A DNA stretch of 64,000 nt from Stagnihabitans lacustris (GTDB lineage: Bacteria; Pseudomonadota; Alphaproteobacteria; Rhodobacterales; Rhodobacteraceae). Location: NCBI RefSeq assembly GCF_025950525.1, contig NZ_JAPDGS010000003.1:310001-374000 (forward strand), read 5' to 3'. This document shows positions 52,726 to 61,298 of this stretch, piece after piece; positions within the stretch are counted from its first letter, which is position 1; each line of letters begins with the position of its first letter. Below the pieces are notes generated by a model. That model saw nothing but the letters and a program-made list of their open reading frames with translations, searched no databases and was not told the origin of the DNA. Both the position numbers and the translations under genes were made by a program.

Positions 52726-55224
52726 TCAGTCGTTCTTGCGGATGCGCTCGTTCTTCGGATCGAACGGGCTGTCCTCGACGACGACCGCATCCCATTCCTG
52801 CCGCAGCATCTTGACCTTCAGCTTGGTGCCGACCACCGCCAGATCGGGCCGCACATAGCCCATGCCGATCTGCTTGCCAAAGGCCACCGAATACCCGCCC
52901 GAGGTCAGGCGACCGACCTTGACCCCATCGACCAACAGCGCCTCTTTGCCCCAAGGGTCCGCATCCGACGGCCCGTCGATCAGCACGGTCACGCATTGCG
53001 AGCGCACCCCGGTTTCCAGCATCTTCGCCTTGCCGCGGAACTCCTTGGACAGGTCCACGAAGCGGTCCAAAGCGGCCTCCAAGGGCGTCGCATCGCGGCC
53101 CAACTCGTTACCGAAGGCGCGATACGACTTCTCCTGGCGCAGCCAGTTCTGCGCCCGCGCGCCGACCGCCTTCAGCCCGTGCTTTTCGCCGACCGACCAC
53201 AAGAGGTCCCACAGATAACGGCCAAACTCGATCGGGTAATGCAGCTCCCAACCCAGTTCGCCGGTATAGGCCACACGGATCGCGCGGACCGGGCACATGC
53301 CCAGTTCGATGTCGCGATAGCTCAGCCAGGGGAAGCGCTTGTTGCCCAGGACGGTATCGGGTTCGGCATCCTTGACCAGGTCGCGCAACAGGGCGCGGGC
53401 GTTCGGGCCGGCCAAGGCATAGACGCCCCACTGGGTCGTCACGTCATGGATGTCGATATAGCCGCCACCCGCCGCCATCCAGTCCTCGGCCGCCTTCTGC
53501 ATGAAGTCGGCATCATAGGCCGTCCAGGCCCCGGCCGAGATCAGGTAATACTCATGCTCTTTCAACCGGACGATGGTGTATTCCGTCCGCGTCGTGCCAT
53601 GGTCGGTCAGCGCATAGGTCAGGTTGATCCGGCCCACGTTCGGCAGCTTGTTGCAGGTGAAATGGTCCAGGAACGCCGTCGCCCCCGGGCCACGCACCAG
53701 ATGCTTGGTAAAGGCGGCCGCGTCGATCAGGCCCACCGTTTCCCGCACCGCCTTGGCCTCTTCGACCGCATATTGCCACCAGCCGCCGCGCCGGAACGAC
53801 CGCGCATCATGGTCGAACGACGCAGGCGCATCCTTCGGGCCATAGTAGTTCGGACGCTCCCAGCCATTCACCTGGCCGAATTGCGCGCCCATTTCCTTCT
53901 GGCGGTCATAGGCCGGGGCGGTGCGCAGCGGGCGGCAGGCCTCGCGCTCTTCGTCCGGGTGGTGCAGGATGAAGACGTGGTTATAGCACTCTTCGTTCTT
54001 GCGGGCCGCGTATTCGGTGGTCATCCAGGACCCGTAGCGCTTGGGGTCCAGCGACGCCATGTCGATCTCGGCCTCACCTTGCGTCATCAACTGCGCAAGG
54101 TAATGGCCCGTGCCACCCGCAGCAGTGATCCCGAACGAGAAGCCTTCCGCGATCCACATGTTGCGCAGACCCGGGACCGGACCCACAAGCGGGTTGCCGT
54201 CCGGCGTATAGCAGATCGGACCGTTGTAATCGTCCTTCAGGCCCACGGTTTCCGAGGACGGCAGACGGTGGATCATCGACATGTATTCCGCCTCGATCCG
54301 CTCCAGATCCAGCGGGAACAGGTCGGCGCGGAACGACTCCGGCACGGCATATTCAAACCGCGCCGGGGCGCCGTATTCATAGGGGCCCAAGATCCAGCCG
54401 CCGCGTTCCTCACGGACATACCACTTGGCATCGGCATCGCGCAGAACCGGGTGTTCCGGGTTGGTCTTGCGGTATTCGACCAGCATCGGATCGGGCTCGG
54501 TCACGATATACTGATGCTCGACCGGGATGGCGGGGATCTTGATGCCCAACAGCTTGGCCGTCCGCTGAGCATGGTTGCCCGTCGCGGTCACGACATGTTC
54601 GGCGGTGATTTCGAACTTTTCGTCCGAGGCGACCAGACGCCCCCCGGTTTCCACCATGCGCGAGCAGGACACGATCCATTCCGACCCGGTCCAGCGATAG
54701 CCGTCGACCTGGATCTTGCGTTCAATGGTCGCACCCAGTTGCCGCGCGCCCTTGGCCATGGCCTGCGTCACGTCGGCCGGATTGATGTAACCGTCCTGCG
54801 GGTGATAGAGCGCGCCCTTCAAATCATCGGTGCGCAGCAAGGGCCAGCGGTCCTTCATCTCCTTGGGCGTCAGGAATTCGTGATAGACCCCGGCGGTTTC
54901 CGCGACCGAGGAATACAGCATGTATTCATCCATCCGCTCTTGGCGCTGCGCCATGCGAAGGTTGCCGACCACATAGAACCCCGGGTTCAGGCCGGTTTCG
55001 GCCTCCAGCCCCTTGTAGAAATCCACCGAGTATTTGTGGATATGGGTGGTGGCATAAGACATGTTGAACAGCGGCAGCAGGCCCGCCGCATGCCAGGTCG
55101 AACCAGAGGTCAGCTCGTCGCGTTCCACCAGCATCGTATCCCAGCCCGCCTTGGCCAGGTGATAGGCGATGCCATTGCCGACGGCACCACCGCCGACGAC
55201 CAGAGCTTTGACATGGGTTTTCAT
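52726..55224 (-). CDS. Dimethylglycine/sarcosine dehydrogenase-like FAD protein with GcvT domain
   Basis: This 832-aa protein joins an N-terminal FAD-dependent amine oxidase (ALVVGGGAVGNGIAYHLAKAGWD; STWHAAG, where a conserved His binds FAD) to a C-terminal aminomethyltransferase-like (GcvT) folate domain (about residues 430-820, with YALAGPNARALLRDL and LGWELHYPIEFG). Such fusions demethylate dimethylglycine or sarcosine and pass the one-carbon unit to tetrahydrofolate. The precise substrate is not known. ATG 55224 opens the FAD domain. Confidence 0.88.
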   Translation of the reverse strand: MKTHVKALVVGGGAVGNGIAYHLAKAGWDTMLVERDELTSGSTWHAAGLLPLFNMSYATTHIHKYSVDFYKGLEAETGLNPGFYVVGNLRMAQRQERMDEYMLYSSVAETAGVYHEFLTPKEMKDRWPLLRTDDLKGALYHPQDGYINPADVTQAMAKGARQLGATIERKIQVDGYRWTGSEWIVSCSRMVETGGRLVASDEKFEITAEHVVTATGNHAQRTAKLLGIKIPAIPVEHQYIVTEPDPMLVEYRKTNPEHPVLRDADAKWYVREERGGWILGPYEYGAPARFEYAVPESFRADLFPLDLERIEAEYMSMIHRLPSSETVGLKDDYNGPICYTPDGNPLVGPVPGLRNMWIAEGFSFGITAAGGTGHYLAQLMTQGEAEIDMASLDPKRYGSWMTTEYAARKNEECYNHVFILHHPDEEREACRPLRTAPAYDRQKEMGAQFGQVNGWERPNYYGPKDAPASFDHDARSFRRGGWWQYAVEEAKAVRETVGLIDAAAFTKHLVRGPGATAFLDHFTCNKLPNVGRINLTYALTDHGTTRTEYTIVRLKEHEYYLISAGAWTAYDADFMQKAAEDWMAAGGGYIDIHDVTTQWGVYALAGPNARALLRDLVKDAEPDTVLGNKRFPWLSYRDIELGMCPVRAIRVAYTGELGWELHYPIEFGRYLWDLLWSVGEKHGLKAVGARAQNWLRQEKSYRAFGNELGRDATPLEAALDRFVDLSKEFRGKAKMLETGVRSQCVTVLIDGPSDADPWGKEALLVDGVKVGRLTSGGYSVAFGKQIGMGYVRPDLAVVGTKLKVKMLRQEWDAVVVEDSPFDPKNERIRKND

Positions 55225-55336
55225 CAGGGGGACTCCGCGAAAGGTTTGGTCCATATGTGCCTGATGCGGCGGGCCTTGGGCAAGTCAGCGCGACGGGACC
55301 CGGCGAAAAACGACATGGGGCGTAAAAACCGACCTG

Positions 55337-55391
55337 TGAGAGGGGCATGGGGAGCTCCCGCCCACCCACCCCGCTCCCCATGCCCCTCTCA
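55337..55391 (-). terminator. Long hairpin terminator after znuB
   Basis: A perfect 19-bp inverted repeat (arms 55337-55355 and 55373-55391, GAGAGGGGCATGGGGAGC and complement) with a 17-nt loop lies 10 bp after the znuB stop. On the minus strand, TTTTT follows about 11 bp later. It separates znuB from the upstream region of the dimethylglycine dehydrogenase-like gene. Confidence 0.75.
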
Positions 55392-55401
55392 GCCCCCCGT
55401 T

Positions 55402-56187
55402 TCAGCCTTTGTGGCGGAAGAGGGCGGCCAGGGCAAAGGTCGCTGCCGCCAGCGCCGCAATCGACGGCCCGGCGGGGGTGTCTTGGGACAGCGACAGCGC
55501 AAGCCCCGCCACCACCGCCAAGGCCCCCAGCGCCGAGGCCAGCGCCGCCATCTGCTCTGGCCCACGCGACAGCGCGCGGGCGCTGGCGGCGGGGATCACC
55601 AGCATGGCCGCGATCAGCAGCGCCCCCACCAGCTTGATCGCCACGGCGATCACCACGGCCAGCGCAAGGGTCAGCCACAGACGCTCGCGGTCGGGGTCGA
55701 TGCCAGAGGCCCGGGCCAGGTCCGGGTCCAGCGTAGAGGTCAAAAGCCCCTGCCAGCGCCAGACCAACAGCGCCAGCACCGCGACAGAGCCCGCCCAGAC
55801 CGCAGCGACATCGCCCCAGGTCACAGCCAGGATATCGCCGAACAGATAGCTTTCCAGACTGACATTCACGCCCTTGACGAAGGAAATCGCCACAAGCCCC
55901 ACGGCCAGCGCGCCATGGGCCAGCACCCCCAGCGTCGTGTCCACCGCCCAGCCCCGCGCCGACAGAGTGGCCACGGTCAGCGCCATGGCCACCGCAACCG
56001 TCAGCGTTCCCAGCCCCACCGGCAGGCCAAAGGCCAGGGCCAAGGCCACCCCCAGGATCGAGGCATGGGCCGTGGCATCGCCGAAATAGGCCATGCGGCG
56101 CCACAGGACAAAGGACCCCAAAGGCCCGGTCGCCAATGTCAGGCCAAGCCCCGCAAGGCCCGCCCGGATCAGGAAATCAGGAAGCAT
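55402..56187 (-). CDS. znuB: Zinc ABC transporter permease
   Basis: This 261-aa inner-membrane permease has about eight hydrophobic segments and the family's FGDATAHASILGVALALAFG block and the later AIKLVGALLIAAMLVIPAA, the typical ABC-3 signature. It works with ZnuC and ZnuA to import zinc. ATG 56187 overlaps the znuC end by 11 bp, so znuC and znuB are coupled. The terminator downstream ends the zur-znuCB unit. Confidence 0.93.
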   Translation of the reverse strand: MLPDFLIRAGLAGLGLTLATGPLGSFVLWRRMAYFGDATAHASILGVALALAFGLPVGLGTLTVAVAMALTVATLSARGWAVDTTLGVLAHGALAVGLVAISFVKGVNVSLESYLFGDILAVTWGDVAAVWAGSVAVLALLVWRWQGLLTSTLDPDLARASGIDPDRERLWLTLALAVVIAVAIKLVGALLIAAMLVIPAASARALSRGPEQMAALASALGALAVVAGLALSLSQDTPAGPSIAALAAATFALAALFRHKG

Positions 56188-57034
56188 CGCGCGCCCCTTT
56201 TGCCGCATCGGAATGGCCTGTGGCCCCAAGCTCTGCGCCGCCCCGGGCTTGACCCGGGGCCTCGACCGGATGGTCGTGCCCCCCGTGCCCATGATCGCCG
56301 TGGTCATGTCCATGATGGTCGTGCCCAGGGTGGTCGTGGCTGTGGTCATGCCGGTGCTGATACAGGGCCAGCGCGCCTTGGGTCCCAAGCCCGAACAGCG
56401 CCCGGTATTCCGGCGCGGCAGAGACCACGCGCGGCGTCCCCTCGCAGCAGATGTGGTGGTTCAGGCAGATCACCCGGTCGCTGGCCGCCATCACCACATG
56501 CAGGTCATGGCTGACCATCAGCACCGCAGTCCCGGTCTGCGCCCGAACCTCGGCGATCAGGCGGTAAAACGCCGCTTCTCCGGGTTGGTCCAGCCCCGAG
56601 GTCGGCTCGTCCAGCACCAAAAGCTGCGGATCGCCCAACAAAGCCCGCGCCAGCATCACGCGTTGCAACTGCCCGCCGGACAGGCCGGACAGGGGCCGCG
56701 CGCCCATGCCCTCCATGCCGACGCGGGTCAGCGCGGCCTGGGCCTCGGTGTCCGCCACCCGCACCGGCAGCGACAGAAACCGCCGCACCGTCATCGGCAA
56801 GGACGCATCCAGCGCCAGCTTCTGCGGCACATAGCCCACCCGCAGCCCCGGCTTGCGCGTCACCCGGCCCTCGGCCGCAATCATCCCCAACAGCGCCCGC
56901 ATCAGCGTGCTTTTGCCCGACCCATTCGGCCCCAGGACCGTGACGATCTCGCCCTCCTGGATCGTGAAATCCACCCCGGTCAGGACCTTGGTCCCGCCAA
57001 GTGTCACCGCCAATCCCCGCGCCTCAAGCAGCAT
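56177..57034 (-). CDS. znuC: Zinc ABC transporter ATP-binding protein with His-rich tail
   Basis: This 285-aa ATPase has Walker A GPNGSGKST, the ABC signature LSGGQLQRV, Walker B LLVLDEPTSGLD and the H-loop VSHDLH. It is longer than most ZnuC because of a C-terminal extension with a run of His, Asp and Gly (from about residue 238, HRHDHSHDHPGHDHHGHDHG), which could bind zinc in the cytoplasm. The ATG overlaps the zur end by 11 bp. Part of the zur-znuC-znuB operon. Confidence 0.93.
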   Translation of the reverse strand: MLLEARGLAVTLGGTKVLTGVDFTIQEGEIVTVLGPNGSGKSTLMRALLGMIAAEGRVTRKPGLRVGYVPQKLALDASLPMTVRRFLSLPVRVADTEAQAALTRVGMEGMGARPLSGLSGGQLQRVMLARALLGDPQLLVLDEPTSGLDQPGEAAFYRLIAEVRAQTGTAVLMVSHDLHVVMAASDRVICLNHHICCEGTPRVVSAAPEYRALFGLGTQGALALYQHRHDHSHDHPGHDHHGHDHGDHGHGGHDHPVEAPGQARGGAELGATGHSDAAKGARDAS

Positions 57035-57530
57035 CGGCGCCCCCCTGACACGCGGGGCACAGGCCAAGCGCCTCGACCGTGGCGCGTTCGACCGCAAAGC
57101 TGCCCGCCGCCTGGGTCAGGGCACCAAAGACCGCGCCGCCATCGGCCTCGGCCACGGAATGACAGACGCTGCAGATCAGGAAGACCGGGGCATGGGTTTC
57201 AGCCGGATGCATACAGGCGGTGAAGGCGTTCAGGCGGCGGATGCGATGGGCTAGGCCATGTTCCTCCAGGAACTCCAGCGCGCGGTAGGCCACGGGCGGC
57301 TGGCGGCCATAGCCCTCGGCGGCAAGGCGTTCCAGCACGTCATAGGCCCCCAGAGCGCGATGGGTCTCCAGCAGGATTTCCAGCGTGCGGCGGCGGACCG
57401 GGGTCAGGCGCTGACCCGCGGCCTTCAGATGGGTTTCGGCCAAGGCCATGACATCGCCCGCACAGCGCGCGTGGTCATGGGGGGCAAAGGCCAGGCCGGG
57501 GGTCTGGCAACCGGGGCAAGTGTCGTGCAT
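57024..57530 (-). CDS. zur: Zinc uptake regulator Zur (Fur family)
   Basis: Zur represses zinc uptake genes when zinc is plentiful. The 168-aa protein has a winged-helix DNA-binding part (GQRLTPVRRRTLEILLETHRALGAYDVLERL, with YRALEFLEEHGLAHRI) and a dimerisation part with two Cys-x2-Cys pairs (CSVC, CPAC) and the His-rich segment typical of the family. A further N-terminal CPGC pair is present, giving six paired cysteines. It heads the znuCB operon and faces znuA; two Zur boxes lie between them. Confidence 0.92.
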   Translation of the reverse strand: MHDTCPGCQTPGLAFAPHDHARCAGDVMALAETHLKAAGQRLTPVRRRTLEILLETHRALGAYDVLERLAAEGYGRQPPVAYRALEFLEEHGLAHRIRRLNAFTACMHPAETHAPVFLICSVCHSVAEADGGAVFGALTQAAGSFAVERATVEALGLCPACQGGADAA

Positions 57531-57542
57531 CAGGGCCTTGAC

Positions 57543-57583
57543 ATGTTATAGTATCACATTCTATCAACGTTACAGTATAACAT
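57543..57583. promoter_or_regulatory. Two Zur boxes between zur and znuA
   Basis: Two near-palindromes of the Zur type occur 24 bp apart: GTTATAGTATCAC (57545-57557) and GTTACAGTATAAC (57569-57581), each flanked by AT-rich ends (ATG...CAT). Consensus GTTATANNATAAC-like sites in alphaproteobacteria bind Zur. One may serve each divergent transcript. Confidence 0.85.
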
Positions 57584-57605
57584 TCCTGATCCGGTGAAAA
57601 CCCCC

Positions 57606-58439
57606 ATGAAGCGCCTTCTCCCCTTTCTGCTCTGCACCTCCCCCGCCTTTGCCTCCCCCGCTTTTGCCGAAGTCCCCTCGGTCGTCACCGATATCCCGCC
57701 GGTGGGGTCGCTTGTGGCGCAGGTCATGGGCGACCTTGGGGCGCCGATGGTCCTTTTGGACAAGGGCGGCGACGAACACGAGCTGGCCTTGAAGCCCAGC
57801 CAGATGGGCGCCATCTCGGGCGCGGGGCTGGTGGTCTGGGTGGGCGAGGACCTGACCCATGAGCTTGGTCATGCGCTGGAGGCGGTCGATGTCCCCAAGC
57901 TGGGCCTGTTGGCCGAAACCCAGACGCAGGATTATGCGGACGGCGGCGTGAACCCCCATGCCTGGCTGTCGCCCGCTGTGGCAAAGGCCTGGCTTGGCCT
58001 GATCGCCGCCCGCCTGTCCGAAATCGACCCCGCACATGCCGCGACCTATGCCGCCAATGCCGCACAGGCCCAGACGCAGGTCGATGCGCTGGATGCGCGG
58101 CTGAAGGCGCAGCTGGTCGGGCTGAAGCCCTTTGTCACCTGGCACGACGCCTATGGCTATTTCGCCACCAGTTACGCGCTGCCCTATCAGGGCGGTCTGG
58201 CCTCGGGCGAGGCGCATGACCCCGGCGCGGCCTCGGTTGCGGCGCTTCAGGACCGGGTGGCCAAGGGTGAGGTCGCCTGCCTTTTCCCCGAGGCGCAGCA
58301 TGACCCGGCGCTGTTGGCGGCGACCGGGGCGCAGATGGGTCCGGCGCTGGACCCGGTGGGGTCCGACCTTGACCCGGTGCCCGGCGCTTGGGCCACTCTG
58401 ATGACACGGCTGGCCGATGGCATCGCCACTTGCCGCTAA
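57606..58439 (+). CDS. znuA: Zinc ABC transporter substrate-binding protein
   Basis: ZnuA captures zinc in the periplasm. The 277-aa protein has a signal peptide (MKRLLPFLLCTSPAFASPAFA), and the zinc ligands are in DEHELALKPSQ (first His), NPHAWLSP (second His) and VTWHDAYGYF (third His), with an acidic fourth ligand later. The His-rich loop of many ZnuA proteins is missing. ATG 57606 opens the signal peptide; GTG 57594 is an unlikely alternative. Controlled with zur by the boxes upstream. Confidence 0.92.
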   Translation: MKRLLPFLLCTSPAFASPAFAEVPSVVTDIPPVGSLVAQVMGDLGAPMVLLDKGGDEHELALKPSQMGAISGAGLVVWVGEDLTHELGHALEAVDVPKLGLLAETQTQDYADGGVNPHAWLSPAVAKAWLGLIAARLSEIDPAHAATYAANAAQAQTQVDALDARLKAQLVGLKPFVTWHDAYGYFATSYALPYQGGLASGEAHDPGAASVAALQDRVAKGEVACLFPEAQHDPALLAATGAQMGPALDPVGSDLDPVPGAWATLMTRLADGIATCR

Positions 58440-58490
58440 GGCTTGACCGGAAGGCGGGCGCGGGGGACTAAGGGGCAAAGGAGAGCCCCG

Positions 58491-59459
58491 ATGATCACCC
58501 AGACGCCTTTCGGAACCACCGCCGCCGGAGTGGCCGTGGACAAGATCACCCTGCAGGCCCATGGGCTGACGGCGGCCTTCCTGACCAAGGGCGTGACGCT
58601 GCAGTCCGTGCGGCTGGAGGGTGTGGGCCATGACCTGACCCTGGGGTCCGAAAGCCTGACGGACTATGAGGGCAAGATGCGCCACCACGGGTCCCTTGTG
58701 GTGCCGGTCGTCAATCGCCTGTCGGGCGCGCGGGCCCGGATCGCCGGGGTCGAACATGCGTTCGAGCCGAACCAGGCGGGCAAGCACACGCTGCATGGCG
58801 GGGCGGCGGGGGGCCAGCACAAGGTCTGGACGGTGGAGCAGCTGACCGAGACCCATGTGACCCTGGGCCTGCGTCTGCCCGATGGAGAGGGCGGCTTTCC
58901 CGGCAACCGGCATATCCGCGCGCGGCTGTCGATCGGGCCGGGGCCCGCGCTGCGGATGGAGGTCACGGCCTCCACCGACAAGGCGACGCTGTTCAACGCG
59001 GCCAACCATTCGTATTGGAACCTGGACGGGTCGGAAACCTGGGCCGGCCACAGCCTGCGCATCGCGGCCAACCACTATTTGCCGACGACCGAGGACTTCA
59101 CCCCCACCGGCGAAATCGCTCCGGTCGCGGGCGCCATGGACTTCCGCCGCGGTCGCGTGGTGACGCCTGCCGATACCGTGCTGGACACGAACTTTTGCTT
59201 GTCGGGCGGGCGCCAGCCGCTGCGCGACGTGCTGTGGCTGAGGGGCGCTTCGGGCCTGACCCTGACCGTGGCCACGACCGAATCCGGCATCCAGGTCTAT
59301 GATGCCCGCAATGCGGCGCGTCCGGGGCGGGGTTTCCACGAGGGTCTGGCCATCGAGGCTCAGGCCTGGCCCGATGCCCCCAACCACGCGGGCTTCCCCT
59401 CCATCGACCTTGGCCCGGGCGAGGACGTCACCCAAGTCACCGAATGGCGCTTTGGCTAG
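58491..59459 (+). CDS. galM: Aldose 1-epimerase (mutarotase)
   Basis: This 322-aa enzyme interconverts alpha and beta anomers of sugars. Features: RLSGARARIAGVEHAF near the N-terminus, catalytic His in KHTLHGG and NAANHSYWNLDG, and the catalytic Glu in AIEAQAWPDAPNH. No signal peptide is seen, so it is cytoplasmic. ATG 58491 follows AAAGGAGAG. It comes 51 bp after znuA but has no functional link to it. No sugar-catabolism operon is adjacent. Confidence 0.9.
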   Translation: MITQTPFGTTAAGVAVDKITLQAHGLTAAFLTKGVTLQSVRLEGVGHDLTLGSESLTDYEGKMRHHGSLVVPVVNRLSGARARIAGVEHAFEPNQAGKHTLHGGAAGGQHKVWTVEQLTETHVTLGLRLPDGEGGFPGNRHIRARLSIGPGPALRMEVTASTDKATLFNAANHSYWNLDGSETWAGHSLRIAANHYLPTTEDFTPTGEIAPVAGAMDFRRGRVVTPADTVLDTNFCLSGGRQPLRDVLWLRGASGLTLTVATTESGIQVYDARNAARPGRGFHEGLAIEAQAWPDAPNHAGFPSIDLGPGEDVTQVTEWRFG

Positions 59460-59512
59460 GATCGAAACGCCGATCCGGTCCGGGATCGCTTGGTCGGACA
59501 CAGCCGCGCTTT

Positions 59513-59551
59513 TTGACCCAGCAGGCCTTGACCCAGCAGGCTCTGGGTCAA
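59513..59551. repeat. Short direct repeat with inverted third copy
   Basis: TTGACCCAGCAGGC occurs twice in direct order (59513-59526 and 59528-59541), and its first nine bases recur inverted as CTGGGTCAA (59543-59551), giving a 9-bp hairpin with the second copy. It lies in the gap after galM. No function is apparent. Confidence 0.6.
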
Positions 59552-59654
59552 GCCCGGAGCGCCGCGGCGCACGTGAAGACCTTGTCCCGAATTTTCAGTC
59601 GGCGGGGCGACCTTTGCCAGCCTGACACGCGCTGTCCGTCGGCAGGGCCCCCCG

Positions 59655-59710
59655 CGCATGGAAAGGCCCGGACCTGTGGTCTGTTCCACAAGTCCGGGCC
59701 TTTCCATGCG
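59655..59710. terminator. 56-nt near-perfect hairpin between convergent galM and yebC
   Basis: Arms of 25 nt (59655-59679 and 59686-59710) pair with a single mismatch around a 6-nt loop; the core is GCATGGAAAGGCCCGGAC with GTCCGGGCCTTTCCATGC. AAAGGCC and GGCCTTT give A-rich and T-rich ends in both directions, so this probably ends transcription from both sides. Confidence 0.8.
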
Positions 59711-59720
59711 CCCCCGGATC

Positions 59721-60461
59721 TTACAGCTGGGCTGCGACCTCGTCGGGGACGTCGAAGTTGTGGGTGACGCTTTGCACGTCGTCATCCTCTTCCAACAGAT
59801 CCACCAGACGCATCAGCTTTTGCGCGGTTTCCAGGTCCACCGTGGTCAGGACCTGCGGCTTCCAGATGAACTTGGCCTCCAGCGACTCGCCCAGGGCCTT
59901 TTCCAAGGCCTCCGAGACGGCGTTCAGCTCTTCGACCTTGCAATAGATCCAATGGCCTTCTTCGTCGCTTTCGACGTCATCGGCGCCAGCATCCAGGGCC
60001 GCCATCATCACATCATCCGCCGAGCCCGCCGCCGCCGGATAGGAAATCTCGCCCATCCGGTCGAAGCCATGGCTGACCGACCCGGTCTGACCCATGTTCC
60101 CGCCGCATTTGCTGAAATAGCTGCGCACATTGCTGGCGGTGCGGTTCAGGTTGTCGGTCAGGGCCTCGACGATGATGGCGATGCCGTTCACGCCATAGCC
60201 TTCATAGCGGATTTCCGCGTAATCCGCCGCATCGCCCATCTGGGATTTCTTGATCGCGCGGTCGATCACGTCCTTGGGCATCGAGACCGCCTTGGCCGCC
60301 TTGACCGCCAGCCGCAGCCGCGGGTTCATGTCCGGATCGGGCATCCCCATCTTGGCCGAGACGGTGATTTCCTTGCTAAGCTTGGAAAACGTCTTGGAGC
60401 GCGCCGCGTCAGTTCTGCCCTTTTTGTGCTTGATGGTCGACCATTTGGAATGTCCCGACAT
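59721..60461 (-). CDS. yebC: YebC/TACO1-family protein
   Basis: This 246-aa protein begins [20 protein letters not shown], the family hallmark, and contains the acidic middle [13 protein letters not shown]. Family members act on translation of proline-rich proteins or as transcriptional regulators; in bacteria YebC paralogs have been linked to both. Length is standard. It is convergent with galM and shares the hairpin terminator. Confidence 0.95.
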   Translation of the reverse strand: MSGHSKWSTIKHKKGRTDAARSKTFSKLSKEITVSAKMGMPDPDMNPRLRLAVKAAKAVSMPKDVIDRAIKKSQMGDAADYAEIRYEGYGVNGIAIIVEALTDNLNRTASNVRSYFSKCGGNMGQTGSVSHGFDRMGEISYPAAAGSADDVMMAALDAGADDVESDEEGHWIYCKVEELNAVSEALEKALGESLEAKFIWKPQVLTTVDLETAQKLMRLVDLLEEDDDVQSVTHNFDVPDEVAAQL

Positions 60462-60528
60462 GACACCGATCCTCTTTCAGAAGTTGAAGCCCCTTACACC
60501 AGACGCCATGGGGGCCGCAAGTCTGGGG

Positions 60529-61245
60529 TCAGGAAAGACGACGCACACAGGCCTCGGGGCCCTTCGGGTCGAGCGCAAACAGCTTGGGATGCGCCGTGAG
60601 ATAGGCGCGCCAGTTTTTCTCGGGGCGGGTCGAGATCGTCACTCCCGTCCGCCGAAGAATCTCGGCCTGGATCTGGTTCAAGGGCAAACGGCCGCCCTTT
60701 TCCGCGATCAGCTGGCAAACCTCGCGCTCAAGATCGACTTGGCTGCAATTTCGTGGCGGTGGGGGCGCCTTGGTCGGCTCGACGATGGGAGCGGGCGGCT
60801 TGGCAGGCTTCTCCATCTTTGGCGGAACCTGCGCAACCACCGGCTTTACCGCCGCCAGCTCGTGAAACCCCGTGCAAGCCTCGCGAAAGCGGGCGGGAGC
60901 GCGGGTCTCTCCTATGCCATGGACCTCCAGCCCATATTCCCGCAACCGCAGCGCCAGATGGCTGAAATCCCCATCCGAACTTGCCAATACAAAGTGTTCC
61001 ACCTTGCCATGCAGGGCCAGTTCCATCGCCTCGACCGTCATCAACAGGTCGGCGGCATTCTTGGCCGATCCGGCATGGGCGAGGCGCAGGCCGGGGACCT
61101 GGCTCCACTCGGCGCAGCGCGTGGCATCCAGAAAGGCGCGACGGATGACGACCTCGCCACGCGCCTTGGCCTGGGCCAGGATTTCAGGGTAGCGCGCGGC
61201 CGGCACATTGTCGGCGTCGATCAGAAGGGCAACAGGGTTGGTCAT
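60529..61245 (-). CDS. NYN-domain protein with C-terminal OST-HTH/LOTUS-like domain
   Basis: This 238-aa protein has an N-terminal NYN (PIN-like) nuclease-type domain: LIDADN (Asp10, Asp12) and ASSDGDFSHLALRLREYG, the acidic cluster that would bind metal. A Pro/Lys-rich linker (about 130-165) leads to a C-terminal OST-HTH/LOTUS-like domain (LEREVCQLIAEKGGRLPLNQIQAEI), an RNA-binding type fold. It may cut or bind RNA, but targets are unknown. It lies 67 bp upstream of yebC on the same strand. Confidence 0.82.
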   Translation of the reverse strand: MTNPVALLIDADNVPAARYPEILAQAKARGEVVIRRAFLDATRCAEWSQVPGLRLAHAGSAKNAADLLMTVEAMELALHGKVEHFVLASSDGDFSHLALRLREYGLEVHGIGETRAPARFREACTGFHELAAVKPVVAQVPPKMEKPAKPPAPIVEPTKAPPPPRNCSQVDLEREVCQLIAEKGGRLPLNQIQAEILRRTGVTISTRPEKNWRAYLTAHPKLFALDPKGPEACVRRLS

Positions 61246-61298
61246 CGGGCAATCCGGGGCAGTTAATCGCGCCAGATTGCCCGACGATTCCGGCGAAA

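Noticed and set aside
52516..56514. 1332-codon open frame on the plus strand
   Set aside because: It lies opposite the dimethylglycine dehydrogenase-like gene, znuB and znuC, which have clear motifs. It has no domain or ribosome site and is a codon-bias shadow.
59513..59551. TTGACCCA repeats as FNR boxes
   Set aside because: The half sites do not pair at the required four-base spacing, and the nearby genes (galM, yebC) have no oxygen link.
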